64,000 nt of DNA from Tenodera sinensis (Eukaryota; Arthropoda; Insecta; Mantodea; Mantidae): assembly GCA_030765045.1 (NCBI GenBank), contig CM060967.1:163994251-164058250 (forward strand), given 5' to 3'. Below the pieces are notes generated by a model that was not told the DNA's origin, did no database searches, and saw only the letters and a list, made by a program, of their open reading frames with translations. A program made the translations under genes and the position numbers. Shown one piece after another: positions 21,721 to 33,683 of this stretch (within the stretch, counting starts at the first letter, position 1; each line of letters starts with the position of its first letter).

Positions 21721-21899
21721 CATCTCACTGCTGAGACTGAACCAAGCAGCCATCTAGGATCTATTTGAAATACTCTTTTCTTTTCGCAAGTAGCCACGCC
21801 GTCTATCTGGCACTACCATACCCCACGAAATCTAGAGGTTCAATTGAAACAGAGTAGGAAGTGGAATGAAAGCAAAATGATGGAAAGCAAAACGTATTA

Positions 21900-22050
21900 G
21901 ATGAGAAAACACAGGAGCATTCCCCCACCAATCAGAGAACACAACGGAAAACCCAAAATCACAGTGGGTAATCGAAGGAAATCGAACCCCGAGCCTACCA
22001 AACTGAATTCAGATGCCCAAAATGTACATCCCTGCTGAGGGTAAATGTCG
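21900..22050 (-). mobile_element. tRNA-derived SINE fragment
   Basis: The minus-strand B box GGCTCGGGGTTCGATTTCC is followed by a CACTGTGATTTTGGGTTTTCC body, resembling the CCGGGTTTTCC segment of other SINEs here. Confidence 0.5.
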
Positions 22051-22252
22051 GTCATGGGAAGAAGTAACCTACCTGCCTGACATCCTCAACATACTTGTTG
22101 TTGATACAACAATAACGCACCCATAACTTCCTTTGTTATTCTATTTGATGTTGCTTCACATCAACACGGTGTCTCCTATCTACGGACGCAGATGTCCAGG
22201 TCACGCAGTCAGGTACAACTCGGTATGCACACTCATTGACATGTAGATATAC

Positions 22253-22438
22253 TTACTTTCTCTACTACGTATCTATAGTACATATATGGGGGAAGTATCG
22301 CATTCACCCAAATCTTCAATATTCACATTACACTGAAAATATACGTTTTGTGATCCCATGAATCTAGAAAAGCATTTTTAGGAAAAGGTCTGTGTGTGAT
22401 TGTGAATCCGTTTATGAACAGCATAACTAGAAAGTCTT
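22253..22438 (+). mobile_element. HINE-like element, 5' portion
   Basis: actttctctactacgtatctatagta starts the copy, which runs through the GT slot and stops at aacagcataactagaaagt. It is joined directly to an inverted hairpin end at 22441. Confidence 0.8.
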
Positions 22439-22440
22439 AT

Positions 22441-22709
22441 ATGTTGCACTCACATGACTTTCTCTACTCTTGCACTAACTATTCTTAGAAACTCTTATTC
22501 CTATATCTTCTTCGTGTTAAGATAAACATTTGTACAAATTATTTTATTGCTTATTTCCTTGTAGGTGCAAGGGGAATATTAGAATACAGTAGGCTTTGTG
22601 CGATAGTCAAATCTTAAAGGTTCCAGATTCCCTTCTCTTTGCACGGTTAATATATACAAACGAATAAAGAGGAATAGGAGTTGTAAAAATGGTTAGTACA
22701 AGAGTAGAG
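22441..22709. mobile_element. HINE-like palindromic derivative
   Basis: Its left end is the hairpin terminus in minus orientation (atgttgcactcacatgactttctctactc). Its right end is the same terminus in plus orientation (aggaataggagttgtaaaaatggttagtacaagagtagag). It thus has inverted 3' ends of about 50-90 bp around a short internal piece. Confidence 0.7.
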
Positions 22710-23540
22710 TATTGGTCTTTCCAATATAGAAGTTGTGACAGTCTTTGCAATGTATGCGGTAAACACTTCAATTTCTGCGTGGGGAGGGTTTATCTGATGT
22801 TCAGATTATTTACGTGGAAATTTAACCATAGATAATTTTTATTCATGGATATCTCAATACAGTTAGCTAGATTTAAAACAGTAGTTGATAAAGTGAATAT
22901 CCGTGAGCTGTTTTATCAGCACCATAGTTAACTGTCCACTCAGATAACCGTTCCGGTTCTGCTACTATTTCAGCTCTTATCCATATTATACTATGCAGGT
23001 AAATTAATTCGCTCTGCAAAGTCCTTGAATGTAAGATATTGCCAAGTTCTTGAATGAAACATGTGGCACTGTTCCGAGAGTATGTACATTCTGAAAGTAC
23101 TTAAGAACTGCCAAATAAGGTACTTGTTTTCGGTCGCCTTAATCCGGCTGGTTCAAATAATAAATACAGCAGCTTGACAATTTGGTTTAATCATGTTGAA
23201 CATGAATATTCTTGTTTTAGTCTGGAAGCTAGTGTGGCACATTGATTTTCCAGACTCACTTTTAATTTATAAAAATGTTCACATATTTGTCAGCAACACA
23301 GAGTGCAAGAAGTTCATGGGCTTCATGTTAATGGAGATAAACATTTTCAGCAATAGTGTTTATCACATAGTTATTTCGTTGTAGATACAATGAAATAGCG
23401 TAATAAAATACCCTTAAGTGATAGTCACATATAAGAAGGATCGTTATCGGATGACTTTGAACTTCACTTTGACCAAGACTTCCCATTAGAGAAAAGCAAT
23501 AGGTGTTGGAATAAGTCAAACCAGTGTTAACTAAAGATAA
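22710..23540. other. unassigned spacer
   Basis: No domain was recognised. A weak match to the HINE-like interior (atggagataaacattttcagcaatag, about 23333-23358) hints at a very old copy at 23270-23520. Confidence 0.3.
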
Positions 23541-23638
23541 ATATAGCCCGTAATCTCCCTTTGAAGGGCAAGGGCCTCCTATCTGCCGGTAGGGTGAGCT
23601 CGGCGCTACTTATTGGTTGGCCTAATTGCTGTAGGTTT

Positions 23639-23750
23639 TTTTTTCCATTTATATCCCGCCTTTAATTGCAGAGGTCATACCCCCCTGCCGGGAATCGAAC
23701 AGGTCTGCACAGCAGACAGGTGCTCTACCAACTGCGCTACGGGGCCAGCC
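23639..23750 (-). mobile_element. short SINE-E with 11-bp target duplication
   Basis: The exact repeat gctgtaggttt occurs at 23628-23638 and 23751-23761. The minus strand reads as an almost complete tRNA-like head: GGCCCCGTAGCGCAGTTGG, AGAGCACCTGTC and GTTCGATTCCCGGC. A short tail and an A run follow. The A-rich tail and target duplication make it a retroposed SINE rather than a tRNA gene. Confidence 0.85.
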
Positions 23751-23959
23751 GCTGTAGGTTTGCTTCTATAGAACTAAAAATATATAAATGCATATTCCTT
23801 ATTATATGTTTGTCTTTGGTTACGGCCAATGTTAGTTTATCAGTAACTGTTCACTTCTGTCAAATATCAACTTTCGCACATTGATATACTCTTTGTACAC
23901 TTCACTGGCTTTGAAATTGCAAAACTACTCCCTCTAGTCTGAGCAATGCTTTTAGTCTA

Positions 23960-24840
23960 CATCTGATGTGCCTTTCCATTTTTCTCTTGCGGTCCTGATC
24001 CACTGGACACCAGTGGACTACTTTTTGGAAGTCTTGTGACCATCTGTGCCGCGGGCATCCTCTGCTCCTTTTCCCTACCCACGGGTGCCATACTGTTGCG
24101 TTCGTAGGCCCATCTGACCTGGTTCATCCTGGCTACGAGTCCTCTCCAGCGCCATTTGGTGTGTATCATTCTGCTTGCCGCATCATCCATTCCGCTCTTC
24201 CTTCTCACTTCATCATTCCTTAACTTGTCGCTCATTTTGATCCCCTCCTCCCCTCTCTCCATTTTACGCTAGCAAACTTCGTTTGTTCCTTTGTTATTTT
24301 CCATGTCTGGCTTCCGTAAGTAAGAGCTGTAATGACGCAGGTCTGCAGTATTTCAAATCTTAGTTTGGTGTTGAGTGATTTTTCCAGAAGTACAAATTTC
24401 AGGCTCCAAAATTTGCCCCAGGCAAGCTATATCCTTCTTTGAATCTCTCTTTCTCCGCTCCCTGACATGCTAAAGTAGATATACTCGTCACTACATTCCA
24501 TCTGTGTTCAGCTGGATTGGTGTCTCCATGATTTGTCATAATTTTGGTCTTGGACGGGTTTATTCCTAGCCCTGCTTCTTTATTCTTTGTGTTCAGTTCA
24601 TTGTGCATGTTTTGGAGTTCATCTGGCGATTTGGCAAATAATGCAATATCGCCAGCAAATCTGAGGTTGGATAGTCTTCTGCCACTGATATTTATACCGT
24701 AGTGTTTCCCAGTTCTCTTTACGTGCGTCATCCAGACGACATTCAGAGTTTTGTTGAGGGAGGATCCCCTTGTCTGACACCTTTTTTGTTCTGAAGACTT
24801 CCCCTTCCACCTCTGTTATCACTTTTGCATTGCTGTTTGT
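23960..24840 (-). pseudogene. RTE-like LINE RT fragment, minus strand
   Basis: From right to left: KKVSDKGILPQQ (remnant of the RQGDPLSP box), LSNLRFAGDIALFAKSPDELQ (LRFADD box with the first Asp changed to Gly), LGINPSKTKIMTN, GANFGA, then RKSGMDDAASRMIHTKWRWRGLVARM and WAYERNSM. This is the RT palm to C-terminal region. At least three frames are needed to read it, so it is inactive. Motif spelling is close to the fragments at 3 kb and 13.5 kb. Confidence 0.8.
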
Positions 24841-24902
24841 GTATGTTGCGCAATAATCTGATGCGTTTCGGATTTATGCCTATAGTGGGTTAACTGCACG
24901 AA

Positions 24903-25402
24903 CAAAAGCTTCAGTAGACATAAATTGTGCACTTTTGTGTAGTAAGATTTTGTCTATCTCTAACAGTTTATCACTTATACAAAAGTTACTAAGAAGGACT
25001 TTAGATGCCATTACCAGAAAATTCTATACACAAATTTAATTTGTCATAAAATATTCTTACAAATACATAATTTTAATTAAAACAATTGAAGCTATTTTTT
25101 TAAAAAATCTAAAAATTTCTATGTAAGGCGTAGTTTAGGGTAGGATGTTTCTCTCGAAAACCTTGATGTCGCATCTTTGAAAAATGCTGAACTTGAATAC
25201 CAAGTTTGGTACTTAACCACCTTTTCCTTTTTGGGTTATGCTGTTCGCACACACACCACACGCACACACGGACTTTTTTCTAAAAATTACTCTTTTAGGT
25301 TCAAGAGTCTGAAAACATGTATTTCCACTGAACTCTTAACATCAAATTTTTGGGTGGAATACTATCCCTACTTATCTGTAATAATCAGAAGAGAAAGTAA
25401 CA
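24903..25402 (-). mobile_element. HINE-like element, right 500 bases
   Basis: It begins inside the element (gacataaattgtgcac) and ends at taatcagaagagaaagtaac. The CA slot is short (cacacaccacacgcacacacgg). The hairpin end is missing. Confidence 0.8.
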
Positions 25403-26059
25403 ATCTTAGATATATGAATGAATAATTTGTTTATCTTTATTTACACTTCACGAACAACTTATCCAGCACGTTACTCCCTCTTGCATTTTATTTCTTTCTC
25501 TTATATTTGAAATTGTTATATATACAGGTTTTAGGAGTAAAATTTATTATATTCATTATCTTTTTAAAAACATTTGTTCAAATGTTTCTAAATCAGCACT
25601 ACCACAAAATACCAACATTAATTTGCTTAAACACCTGGGGAAAGGATGCGCAGATTTATTTTGTTTGGACAGAACAATTAATTATATAACAAACTATTTC
25701 GTTTCTTGTTTCCTCAACAGAAACTACCCCGCTTGCCTCACTCAAGACGACTGCATGCGAAAGTAAATAAACACGTGCAGTAACCCCCCCCCCCCCCCCA
25801 GGATAGGCATTAACTACTGGATAAGAAAATTCTTCTTCCATTTTCCCTCAACTCCTCTAGCCCATCGGAAAACATTTGCAGCTGGCTGTACCTCCACCCG
25901 CGACCGAAAGATGGCATTAGTATCATCCACTCTATCTGCTTTCATTATCTATGGATAGATGGCACAACATTCACTATTACCATGTATTTTTCATTTTTAT
26001 TACTGTTTTAGACTTAAGGTGGTACTTTATGTCGTGGTATTAAATATACAATTCGTTAT
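25403..26059. other. unassigned spacer with C-run
   Basis: No gene was recognised. A C run lies at about 25784-25799. Confidence 0.3.
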
Positions 26060-26172
26060 TTACTTTGGCAACTGCGGAAAACCACAAAAAATCCCCAGTT
26101 GGATTGGTGTGCCCCGGGATTTGAACCTGGTACCTCCCGAGTGTGGACTACAGATGTTACTACCTGTGTAAA
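26060..26172 (-). mobile_element. SINE-C-like head fragment
   Basis: The minus-strand B box GGTACCAGGTTCAAATCCC is followed by CTGGGGATTTTTTGTGGTTTTCCGCAGTTGCC, a decayed form of the SINE-C sequence after the head. Confidence 0.55.
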
Positions 26173-26715
26173 GTCCGCTGTGTATATTATTTATTCACCG
26201 AATAATGACAATACGGCAGTTTTATGTTGTATAGTATGCAATACATCATCATTCACATTTGACAACGGACTGAAAGGTTCTTTCAAACCCTATGTAAGTA
26301 ATGCCAAAGACGTACCAGCCTGCGGTTAAGTATTAAGAGACAGGAGGAAAGCTTGCAGTTAGTTTCAGAATAAAAAACCAATTTGCTCTCGGCTCTTCGC
26401 CTTGGGCATTAAATGGGATGATAAAATAAAAATAAACTTATAATTCTTGTTTTAGGAACTCGAGAAAAAATGAGTCTCTGTTTGAAAGGCAAGCTGAGAT
26501 GTTGGAAGCTTAAACTAAATTATCGCAAGGTACCCGGGGGGCCTCCGTAACTTGCCGAGTGACAACCGTTAGGCTACAATTCCTTCACATTTCTGAGGGA
26601 AAAAAGTGAGCACCACACACACAAAAATCGTAGCTCCTTGTTTCTTACATGAAGATCGTCAGTGGCGTACTAACAACTTACATATCACATATTTTTTACA
26701 ACTAGCAGATAAAAA
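26173..26715. other. unassigned spacer
   Basis: No gene was seen. A minus-strand tRNA-like remnant (gtaacttgccgagtgacaaccgttaggctac, about 26548-26578) may be another old SINE head. Confidence 0.3.
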
Positions 26716-26717
26716 AT

Positions 26718-28200
26718 CTGATGTTTTGCAGTCGTAATTTTCTATTCTCTTGTACAAGGCATTCTTACAAACACTTATTCTTGTATCTACTTCATATAAT
26801 TCGAGATCAACATTTACAGAAATTATCTTATTGGTACAAGGGGAATATGGGAATACAGTAGGCTTTGAGCGACAATCAAATCTTTTAAAGCTACTGTTCA
26901 AGTGATAACTTTGAAAGTCCGTTCTCTTTACATGGATAAGAGATAAAAAATAAATAAGAACTTCCCATTTGAGAAAAAGTATAGTTATTGGAAAATTCAG
27001 ATAAATAAGGAGTATCTCCGAAATGGTTCACCCCACAAAAATGTATTAGATGCCAATTGTGTGTTTTTAACCTGACCTCTGCTTTTTTGTGTAGTAAGGT
27101 TTTGTCCATTTCGTACGTTTACCAAACATGCAAGTCAACACGACCACAGAGAACATTCCCAGAGAAGTCTAGATGTAGGTGGCATTCATTTACCATACAA
27201 ATACCTTAAACATATGCTATTTTCATCAAAATCAACATTTTCGACAAATGTTCCATGTAAAGGGTAGGCTGGGGTGAAGGTATTTTATTGAAAATATTTG
27301 TGTACCATTCTTGGAAGATAGTGAATTTAAATATCAAGTTTTGGTATTTTCGGTTCTTTTTATCTTTTATTTTTATTTATTTTTTATGGTGTTCATACAC
27401 GGACACAAAGAGACACAGACAGATACAACACACACGGAACGTTTTTTAAAAATGCTTCTGTTCCGATTCAGGAGTCTCAAAACACATACAGTAGAACTTC
27501 GAAATACCGCGGATTCTGATTTAACGCGGAGACAGTATGTCCCTCGAAAATATATTATAGGTTATTTATTTTTTATTTTTGAAAGTTGACTTTAAAATTT
27601 TTTCCAAAGAGTGGTACTGGAATATACTTTTCGCTACTGCCAGCGTTGACCTTGACCACTGCATTGCTAGGAATTTTCCGAAGTAACGCGACATGCACAC
27701 GTAAGAGGATATTCTGCATGTTAGTGAAGTGATAAGGTGATTCTGTGAATGGAGGAGCAAAATGAATCAAACAGTATTCATCTCCGTATTGTTTGTAACA
27801 ATGCTGCCAAACAAAACCCAGTGATTTCTTTAATTTAGTGTAAAATGGGTGCAGTGTAATTGTATGCACTGTATAAATTAAGATCGATAAATTAAGCTGC
27901 AATACATCTCTAACATAACTGGTGTTTATTTGTATTTAAAGGTGCTGTACTTTACGGTATATTACATACTGTGATTTATTGTTGCAGAAGGTTTCTCACC
28001 ACCTCCGTGGGTTGATTTTTGTCACTTCTAAGTTCACATTTCGATATACCGCGGAATCGTTATAACGCGGGCCTAAAGCATGTCTCCCAAGAACCGCGTA
28101 ATTTCGGGATTCTACTGTATTATCGGTCAAATTTCAATATCAAATTTTTGGGTCTAATGCAATATTTCCCCTACTTACTATACGTAGCAGAGAAAGTAAA
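26718..28200 (-). mobile_element. HINE-like element split by a Tigger-type insertion
   Basis: The left part (26718-27488) runs from a degraded ttctattctcttgtac terminus through the CA slot to ctcaaaacacata. The family sequence resumes at 28118 (ttatcggtcaaatttcaatatcaaatttttggg) and ends at cgtagcagagaaagtaaa. Removing 27489-28117 plus one TA restores the usual order, so this is a clean nested insertion. Confidence 0.85.
27489..28117. mobile_element. Tigger/pogo-like non-autonomous element
   Basis: The 629-bp element is flanked by TA on each side. Terminal inverted repeats start CAGTAGAA and contain CGAAATACCGCGG and TTAACGCGG on the left, with inverse CCGCGGAATCG and ATTTCGGGATTCTACTG on the right. 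The TA target, CAGT-type start and GC-rich subterminal words are characteristic of the pogo/Tigger group. No transposase motif was found in the interior, so it appears non-autonomous. Confidence 0.85.
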
Positions 28201-28329
28201 CAGAACAAAATAAAATAAAATTAATATAAAGCAAGAAAGTTGAATCTGAACAAGATAAGCTGAACCTAGCACTAAATATGTTCATTATACTGTACTAATT
28301 GCTCCTATGCATTCATTTAATAGTGTTCT

Positions 28330-28545
28330 AAGTGGGTTACGTAAATGTGTGCATTTTGGGTACGAGGACATGAGGAAAATATTGGAAATGAACGAGCGGA
28401 TCAATTGGCTAAATTAGCAGCATCTTTTAGTTTACATTATTCACAATTATTTATGACATCCCATGGACAATTTGGAAGTTGTTTCATGAGATTAAATATT
28501 AATTCAGACATTTGTTATTATTGTAAATATGCATTTATATACAGG
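28330..28545 (+). pseudogene. LINE RNase H fragment
   Basis: The frame gives CAFWVRGHEENIGNERADQLAKLAA, the terminal RNase H motif (W..GH....GNE.AD.LAK) found in I/R1/Jockey-group LINEs. Upstream RNase H motifs and RT were not found. The following Cys pattern (DICYYC) may be a decayed zinc knuckle. Confidence 0.7.
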
Positions 28546-28564
28546 TTTTGAATTTTTGATACAT

Positions 28565-29230
28565 TTTCCTGCGCCCGAAGCTTTTCACTGTAATCTCTTC
28601 CTCCAATTTTCCCGGTGTTCCCAATCCTCTGGTTCTAGTCTCTTTCGATTCATCAGTTGTTCTATTTCTTGCATCCATGTGTGTTTCGGTCTACCCCTAT
28701 TACTTCTTCCAGGTAGAACCCGTTCTAGTATTTTATTGGTATTCTTCCATCTTCCATCCTTCTCACGTGTCCATACCGTGCTAGTTGTTTGCACTCTATG
28801 TAATCCAAAACTGTTTTTCTTGTTCATTTTCCTTCAGATATGTGTTTCTTAATCTATCCAACTTGGAGTATCTGGCAGAATGTCTAAGAGAATCCATTTC
28901 AGTGGCTAATAATTTTAATTGTAAAGTTTTATTTAATTTCCAAGTTTGGGCTTTATATGCCATTTTACCTTGAAATATTTTTTGATGTATGTAAATTTGT
29001 TTGCCTGGATATATCTTTAGCCCACGGAAGTCCATTTAAGATTCTTATTGCAGGTCTTGCTGTATTTATTTTGCGTCTAATGCCCTCTTCTTGTTTTGTC
29101 TCACTACATTTAAACTGGTCGCAACCCTTTATAATACCCGTTGCATCTTCTAAAACTAAGTCTCAAGTTACTTCCTTGTTCTCTCCAAATTTATTTGTAG
29201 TCCCCATTTATCATATTGTTCGTTGTGTTT
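28565..29230 (-). pseudogene. LINE RT C-terminal fragment, minus strand
   Basis: Minus-strand pieces spell YKAQTWKLNKTLQLKLLATEMDSLRHSARYSKLDRLRN, a STVWTREKDGRWKN segment and RSNRGRPKHTWMQEIEQLMNRK, followed by EDWEHRENWR. The pattern (W.L....L...E...LR..AR.S..DR.RN, then GRP...W..EI) is the conserved C-terminus of an endonuclease-RT LINE. Two frames are needed, so it is broken. Confidence 0.75.
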
Positions 29231-29239
29231 CCTAAATAT

Positions 29240-29640
29240 ATATTCAACAGCATCATACTCATATTGCAAATATCATTACTTCTTCAAGAATGTGATATTT
29301 TCACATGTAAAACAAATTTAAGAATCAATGCTGTTGCGAATAATTTACGCAATTTATAATAACCGTAATACACCAAATTTGTAAATTTATTGTAGTTAAT
29401 GTTGCACAAGTTATTAAATAACCCTAACATGTCCTTCGGCAAAATAGAGTTTTAAACTTTCGAAATCCAATAAATAAATACCTACATAGGTTATCGTATT
29501 CACAATACAATTATTTCTTATGTTTCTTTAACATCTACGGTTATACCTATTGGTGGTTATTTATTTCTGGAACAGCAATGATGTTTACTTTCTTACAGTG
29601 GTGTAAATCCTTGGGTTGGTTTTACTGTCGGTTATACGTT
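29240..29640. other. unassigned spacer
   Basis: AT-rich, no gene recognised. Confidence 0.3.
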
Positions 29641-29685
29641 AAATTCACACTCACACTCACCCACCCACACACACACACACACCCA

Positions 29686-29735
<50 letters not shown>

Positions 29736-29750
29736 AACACACACACAAAA
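29641..29750. repeat. CA microsatellite, about 110 bp
   Basis: CA repeat with CCCACA and AAACACA interruptions, outside any recognised HINE-like copy. Confidence 0.95.
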
Positions 29751-30154
29751 CGCACAAAATCACGTTCCCATTTATAGTGTGATATTCTATAAATCTTAAT
29801 GCATTATGCAGACATTCTCTCGAAAGTGCATAGTTATATACAACATACATAAACAATGTCCAAATGTTCGTAAATATAATAAAAAAGTATATATTTGTAT
29901 TAGCTCTAAAGGTTGTGTGAAATATATTTTTTTCTACATGTATAACATGCAATAATAATCAATGGAAAGTGACAGGTTAAACGGAAAATGTTATGCATTT
30001 TATTTCTCATGTGTACGGTTCGGAACTTTATATTTGCGATCGGGAAACGAGGCGATTGCAAGTTACCTGTCAGATGGGCAGAGCGTGACGTCATTGCTTC
30101 AGTACAGTGACAGTGGAAAACACATTGCTTACTGTTCACTAGTTGCACACAGTA

Positions 30155-30298
30155 AAATCGAAATATTCACGTATTGCTCAACTTGTACAAGAATTTGGGA
30201 GTGAATGTTTTACTGCAAATCGTGACAGCATTGAATGTAAGTTATGCAGCAATGTTATCTACAACGTTCGTTCTCACCTCGTCTCCACTGTGTTGTGA
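30155..30298 (+). pseudogene. hAT-type BED zinc-finger N-terminal fragment
   Basis: A 47-codon frame reads AQLVQEFGSECFTANRDSIECKLC and then VRSHLVST before a stop. The Cys-x2-Cys spacing followed by a basic stretch and His resembles the BED finger at the start of hAT transposases. A GC-rich stretch containing gtgacgtcattg (about 30087) lies upstream. The downstream catalytic region was not found, so this is a short relic. Assignment rests on one finger-like motif. Confidence 0.4.
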
Positions 30299-30439
30299 TC
30301 ATGTGGCAGGCTGACCCCGTCCCACATCCTATAGTCCAAATCCCGCGACTTTTTGTTCTCTGTAGGAAGTTTCGCTCCCTACTTATGTCGATGTGTCAAA
30401 CGTGAAATGCACTTACAAAACTGTAACAGACTTTACCCA

Positions 30440-30930
30440 CTATGTACCTAACAGCAAGTAGAGAAAGTACTGTATTCAAGAGACAAATTAGACACCATTT
30501 TGCACCGGACACGTTTGAGACTCCCTTAATTAAAAAAAGAAAGAAAAAAGAAAAAAAGCTTTTTTAGAAAAAGCTCTGTGTGTATGCGTGTGTATCTGTC
30601 TGTCAACAGCATAACTGAAAAACGAAAGCATAAGTTATGCAGTTCAGCATTAAGTATTTGAATTCAGTATCCTGCAAGGACGTGACGCCAAGATCTTCAA
30701 TAAAACATTCCCATTCCAAAACTAAGCTTCACATGGGAAATGTTTTGAAAATGTTGATTCTTTCTGAAAGTTGCCAACAACTGTTGAAAGACACTTCCAT
30801 AGCAAACAAAGCTTTACCTTGAACATTCTGGGAATAACCTCTAAAGCCCCTGTACCTTCAAGTAAATATCTTATAAAACCGCCTCAGGAAATGTCTATCT
30901 CGGTTAACATATACTGCTTCCATGCGGAAT
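30440..30930 (+). mobile_element. HINE-like element, diverged 5' half
   Basis: agcaagtagagaaagtactgtatt begins the copy. A purine-rich run (about 30532-30560) and a GT slot (gtgtgtatgcgtgtgtatctgtctgtc) follow, then the core (aaggacgtgacgccaagatc). Similarity fades after about 30800. Confidence 0.65.
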
Positions 30931-31036
30931 AGAACTCGAACTGAGCCCATTCCCATTTCCGCGTTTCCACGTTGAATTCAATCTGGAAATGAGATCGCTT
31001 TGGATATGCTTCTTCTTTTTTCGCTGATTGCCCTGC

Positions 31037-31128
31037 CCTTATGTAGGACTTACAAGCCTGTGCCTAGGGCCAGACGCCTGTCGGGGAGCACAGGAACCTA
31101 TGGACCGGACAGAGTGAATACCTGGAGG
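31037..31128 (-). mobile_element. SINE-B tail fragment
   Basis: The inverted match to the end of the 10952-11238 SINE: cttatgtaggacttacaagcc...gcctaggg and ggaacctatggaccggacagagtgaa. Confidence 0.75.
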
Positions 31129-31334
31129 CAGGAAAACTAAAAAAGAAGTAATTGAAGCTTTTACTTTGGTCACTTGGTTTATGTTGGCGAACCTGTAGAA
31201 ACATGTTATCTGCGTATTTTAACAATGTTTTGAGCTTAGTGAATGTTTTTGAGCAGAACATATTGTGAGATTATAGAAACAATAAGTGGTTTTGCGTACT
31301 AATAAAGTAACCAACAAATAAGCAATAATTGTAA

Positions 31335-31660
31335 GATAATTTTAGAGGTGGACTGAAATCAGGATTTGAACCACGGATCTTCTGCTTATTGAATGGCTGC
31401 TTTAACCACTAAGCTACCATAGCCAACTTGCCAGTACATTAAAAGTCCCTTTTGGTCTAACCAGGAAAAGTACGAATCAGCTGAGGAATATAATATAATA
31501 TTAATAATAATATTAAAATTTCGATGCTGTAACCCTAATGGATATTGGTTTAGACATGTTTGTGTTTTACCACGGGAAAAGAATAAATTGTGTTTTCTAA
31601 GCAAGATTGAGCCCAATACCTTGTAGGGTATAGACGGACCACAGCTTAGCAAGTCGATCG
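31335..31660 (-). mobile_element. tRNA-headed repeat fragment
   Basis: On the minus strand a tRNA-like piece reads GGTAGCTTAGTGGTTAAAGC and CGTGGTTCAAATCC. It is embedded, so a functional tRNA gene is unlikely. Bases 31430-31660 to the right are unassigned. Confidence 0.45.
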
Positions 31661-31665
31661 TTTTT

Positions 31666-32480
31666 ATTTCTTTACTACGCAAAGTATTACATTACATCCA
31701 TGTTGTATTCTGTTCATTGTCGAGATTTCACTGGAAATATGTTTTGAGGCCCCTGAATCCAAAAAACTAAGCATTTTTAGAAAAAAAAGGATTGTGTGTG
31801 GGTCTGTCAGTCTGTGGACAGTGTAACTCAAACATGAAAAGTCGGTTAAAAACCAGTTATATGTAACACGAAGATTTTAATCAAAATTCCTGCACCGTAA
31901 ACTACCCTTTACATGGAACATTTTTGGAAAATTTTGATTCCTCCAAAATGGCTCTAACGATTTTGATTACAATCGTCATGTATTTAAGATATTTTCATGA
32001 CAGAGATATATATTTTGAATTTTCTGGCCATAGCTCATGTAGTCCTATTTACTTTGGATGACTTTTGCATTACTGGTAAACCGTAACAGATATACAAAAT
32101 GTTAATATACAAAAAATGTAGATCTTGCTAAAACACAACTTGGATCCAAATACATTTTTTGTATAGTGAACTATTTCGAAGATATTCTTGTTATTTGTGT
32201 GAGTTTTAGAAAACATGCTTCCGTCAAATGGAATATCGTTATTCACTTTTTATATGTTAACCGTGCAAAGAGAGCGGGATCTCAAAGCTTTCAAAGATTT
32301 GACTATCACTGAAAGCCTACTGTATTCTAATATTCCCCTTGCACCTACAAGGAAACAAGCAATAAGATAATTTCTGCAAATGTTTATCTCAACTAATAGA
32401 AAGAAGATATAGGAAAAAGAGTTTGTAAGAATGTACAGTACAAGAGTAGAGAAAGCCATGTGAGTGCAACACATCAGATT
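31666..32480 (+). mobile_element. HINE-like element, near full length
   Basis: It runs from tttctttactacgcaaagtatt to gagtagagaaagccatgtgagtgcaacacatcag. The GT slot is short (gtgtgtgggtctgtcagtctg). Its 3' hairpin ATGTG-AGTGCAA-CACAT is intact, making it a good reference for that end. Confidence 0.85.
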
Positions 32481-32539
32481 TTTGTAGTAAGAATGCCTAT
32501 CCTGAACAAGAATGTAAAAGTAATGTGGAATGAAGAGAG

Positions 32540-32895
32540 CTTCAGCGCCTATTCCTAAAAAATTCCAGACATACATTTGATTTGTGATGAAAGTATTTTA
32601 AACATATGGTATTTAATATTGTTTGTCATTTTTCAGAAAATAAAACATTTCTAAAAATGTTTCATGTAAAGGTTAGCTTGGGGAGAGGAAATTTCTTGAA
32701 AATCTTCGTGTCACATCCTTGGAGGATGCTGAAGTTAAATTCCAAATGGGTATTTAACCGACCTCTACACACACAGGCAAGCGCGAGCATCATTTCTTAA
32801 AATGATTTTTTGGCTTCAGCTTCAGGGCCAGGTTCAAAACATGCATTTCCAGTGAAATGTTGACTTCCCATACTTTAGTATATTGAAAGTATTTT
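32540..32895 (-). mobile_element. HINE-like element, right half
   Basis: It matches the family from aaaaaattccagacatacatttg through the core to a truncated tattgaaagtatttt. The CA slot is reduced to acacacacaggc. Confidence 0.7.
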
Positions 32896-33009
32896 TTTTT
32901 CTTTCATTTTGAGAGCAAGAATTTGGCCAAAGTCTTTACCTTGAATCCTGAAAAGAGTCTGGATTTACTATATGCTAAGTATTTAGCTCACTTTTCTTCC
33001 TTTGCTTCA

Positions 33010-33600
33010 TCCACTGTACAAAAAGCAGGGGAAATATTTTCTTCTACCCAAAAAGTCAATATCAAGGTTTCAAATGGGTGGTTTAAAACTCTCTGAAGCC
33101 TACACCTCTCCCTCCCCCCCCCCCCCCCCAAAGGGGGGATTTTTATCGGAAGGTACACGTGTGTGTCTGCAAACAACATAACTAAAAAAGCTCGCTTGAA
33201 TGCCAAACTTTGGAAAAAATTTTATTTTCTGAGAAAGGTTTCAAACGATTTCCATTAAAATATCACATATTTAAGATATTTTCAACCCAAATGAATTGTA
33301 GGTATATCTTGAAATTTCTGTAAATGTCCTCTGAAGACCTTTTCGTTCTGAATACTTTTGCGTAACTAGTAAAGCAAATAAGAACTTTCCATTTGTTAAA
33401 GGTACAGCCGGAATTTAAAAGGTTTCATAAAGTGACCAATATTTAAAACTTAACCATCGCTTAAGTAATATAATACTGCATTCACGGTTTCCCCTTGCAC
33501 CTACAAGGAAATATGTAATAAAACCATTTCTACAAATAGAAATACGAAAACATTGTATTTAGGAGATTTCAAAAAGTTATTTACGATTAACACTGAATAA
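33010..33600 (+). mobile_element. HINE-like element, diverged 5' part with C-run
   Basis: The family sequence gcaggggaaatattttcttctaccc begins the copy. A pure C run (about 33114-33129) and the GTGTGTGTCTGC slot follow. The rest matches the interior with many changes. Confidence 0.65.
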
Positions 33601-33683
33601 GAAGGTTTAGTTCGAATATATTATTTTCTCCACTTAACAGTAATGGATTGATTTTAATGGGGTGATTTCAGTTAAAAAAAATC

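Noticed and set aside
29578..29952. Cys/Val- or His/Thr-rich open frames over CA repeats
   Set aside because: These frames are translations of a dinucleotide repeat; they appear in any frame without stops.
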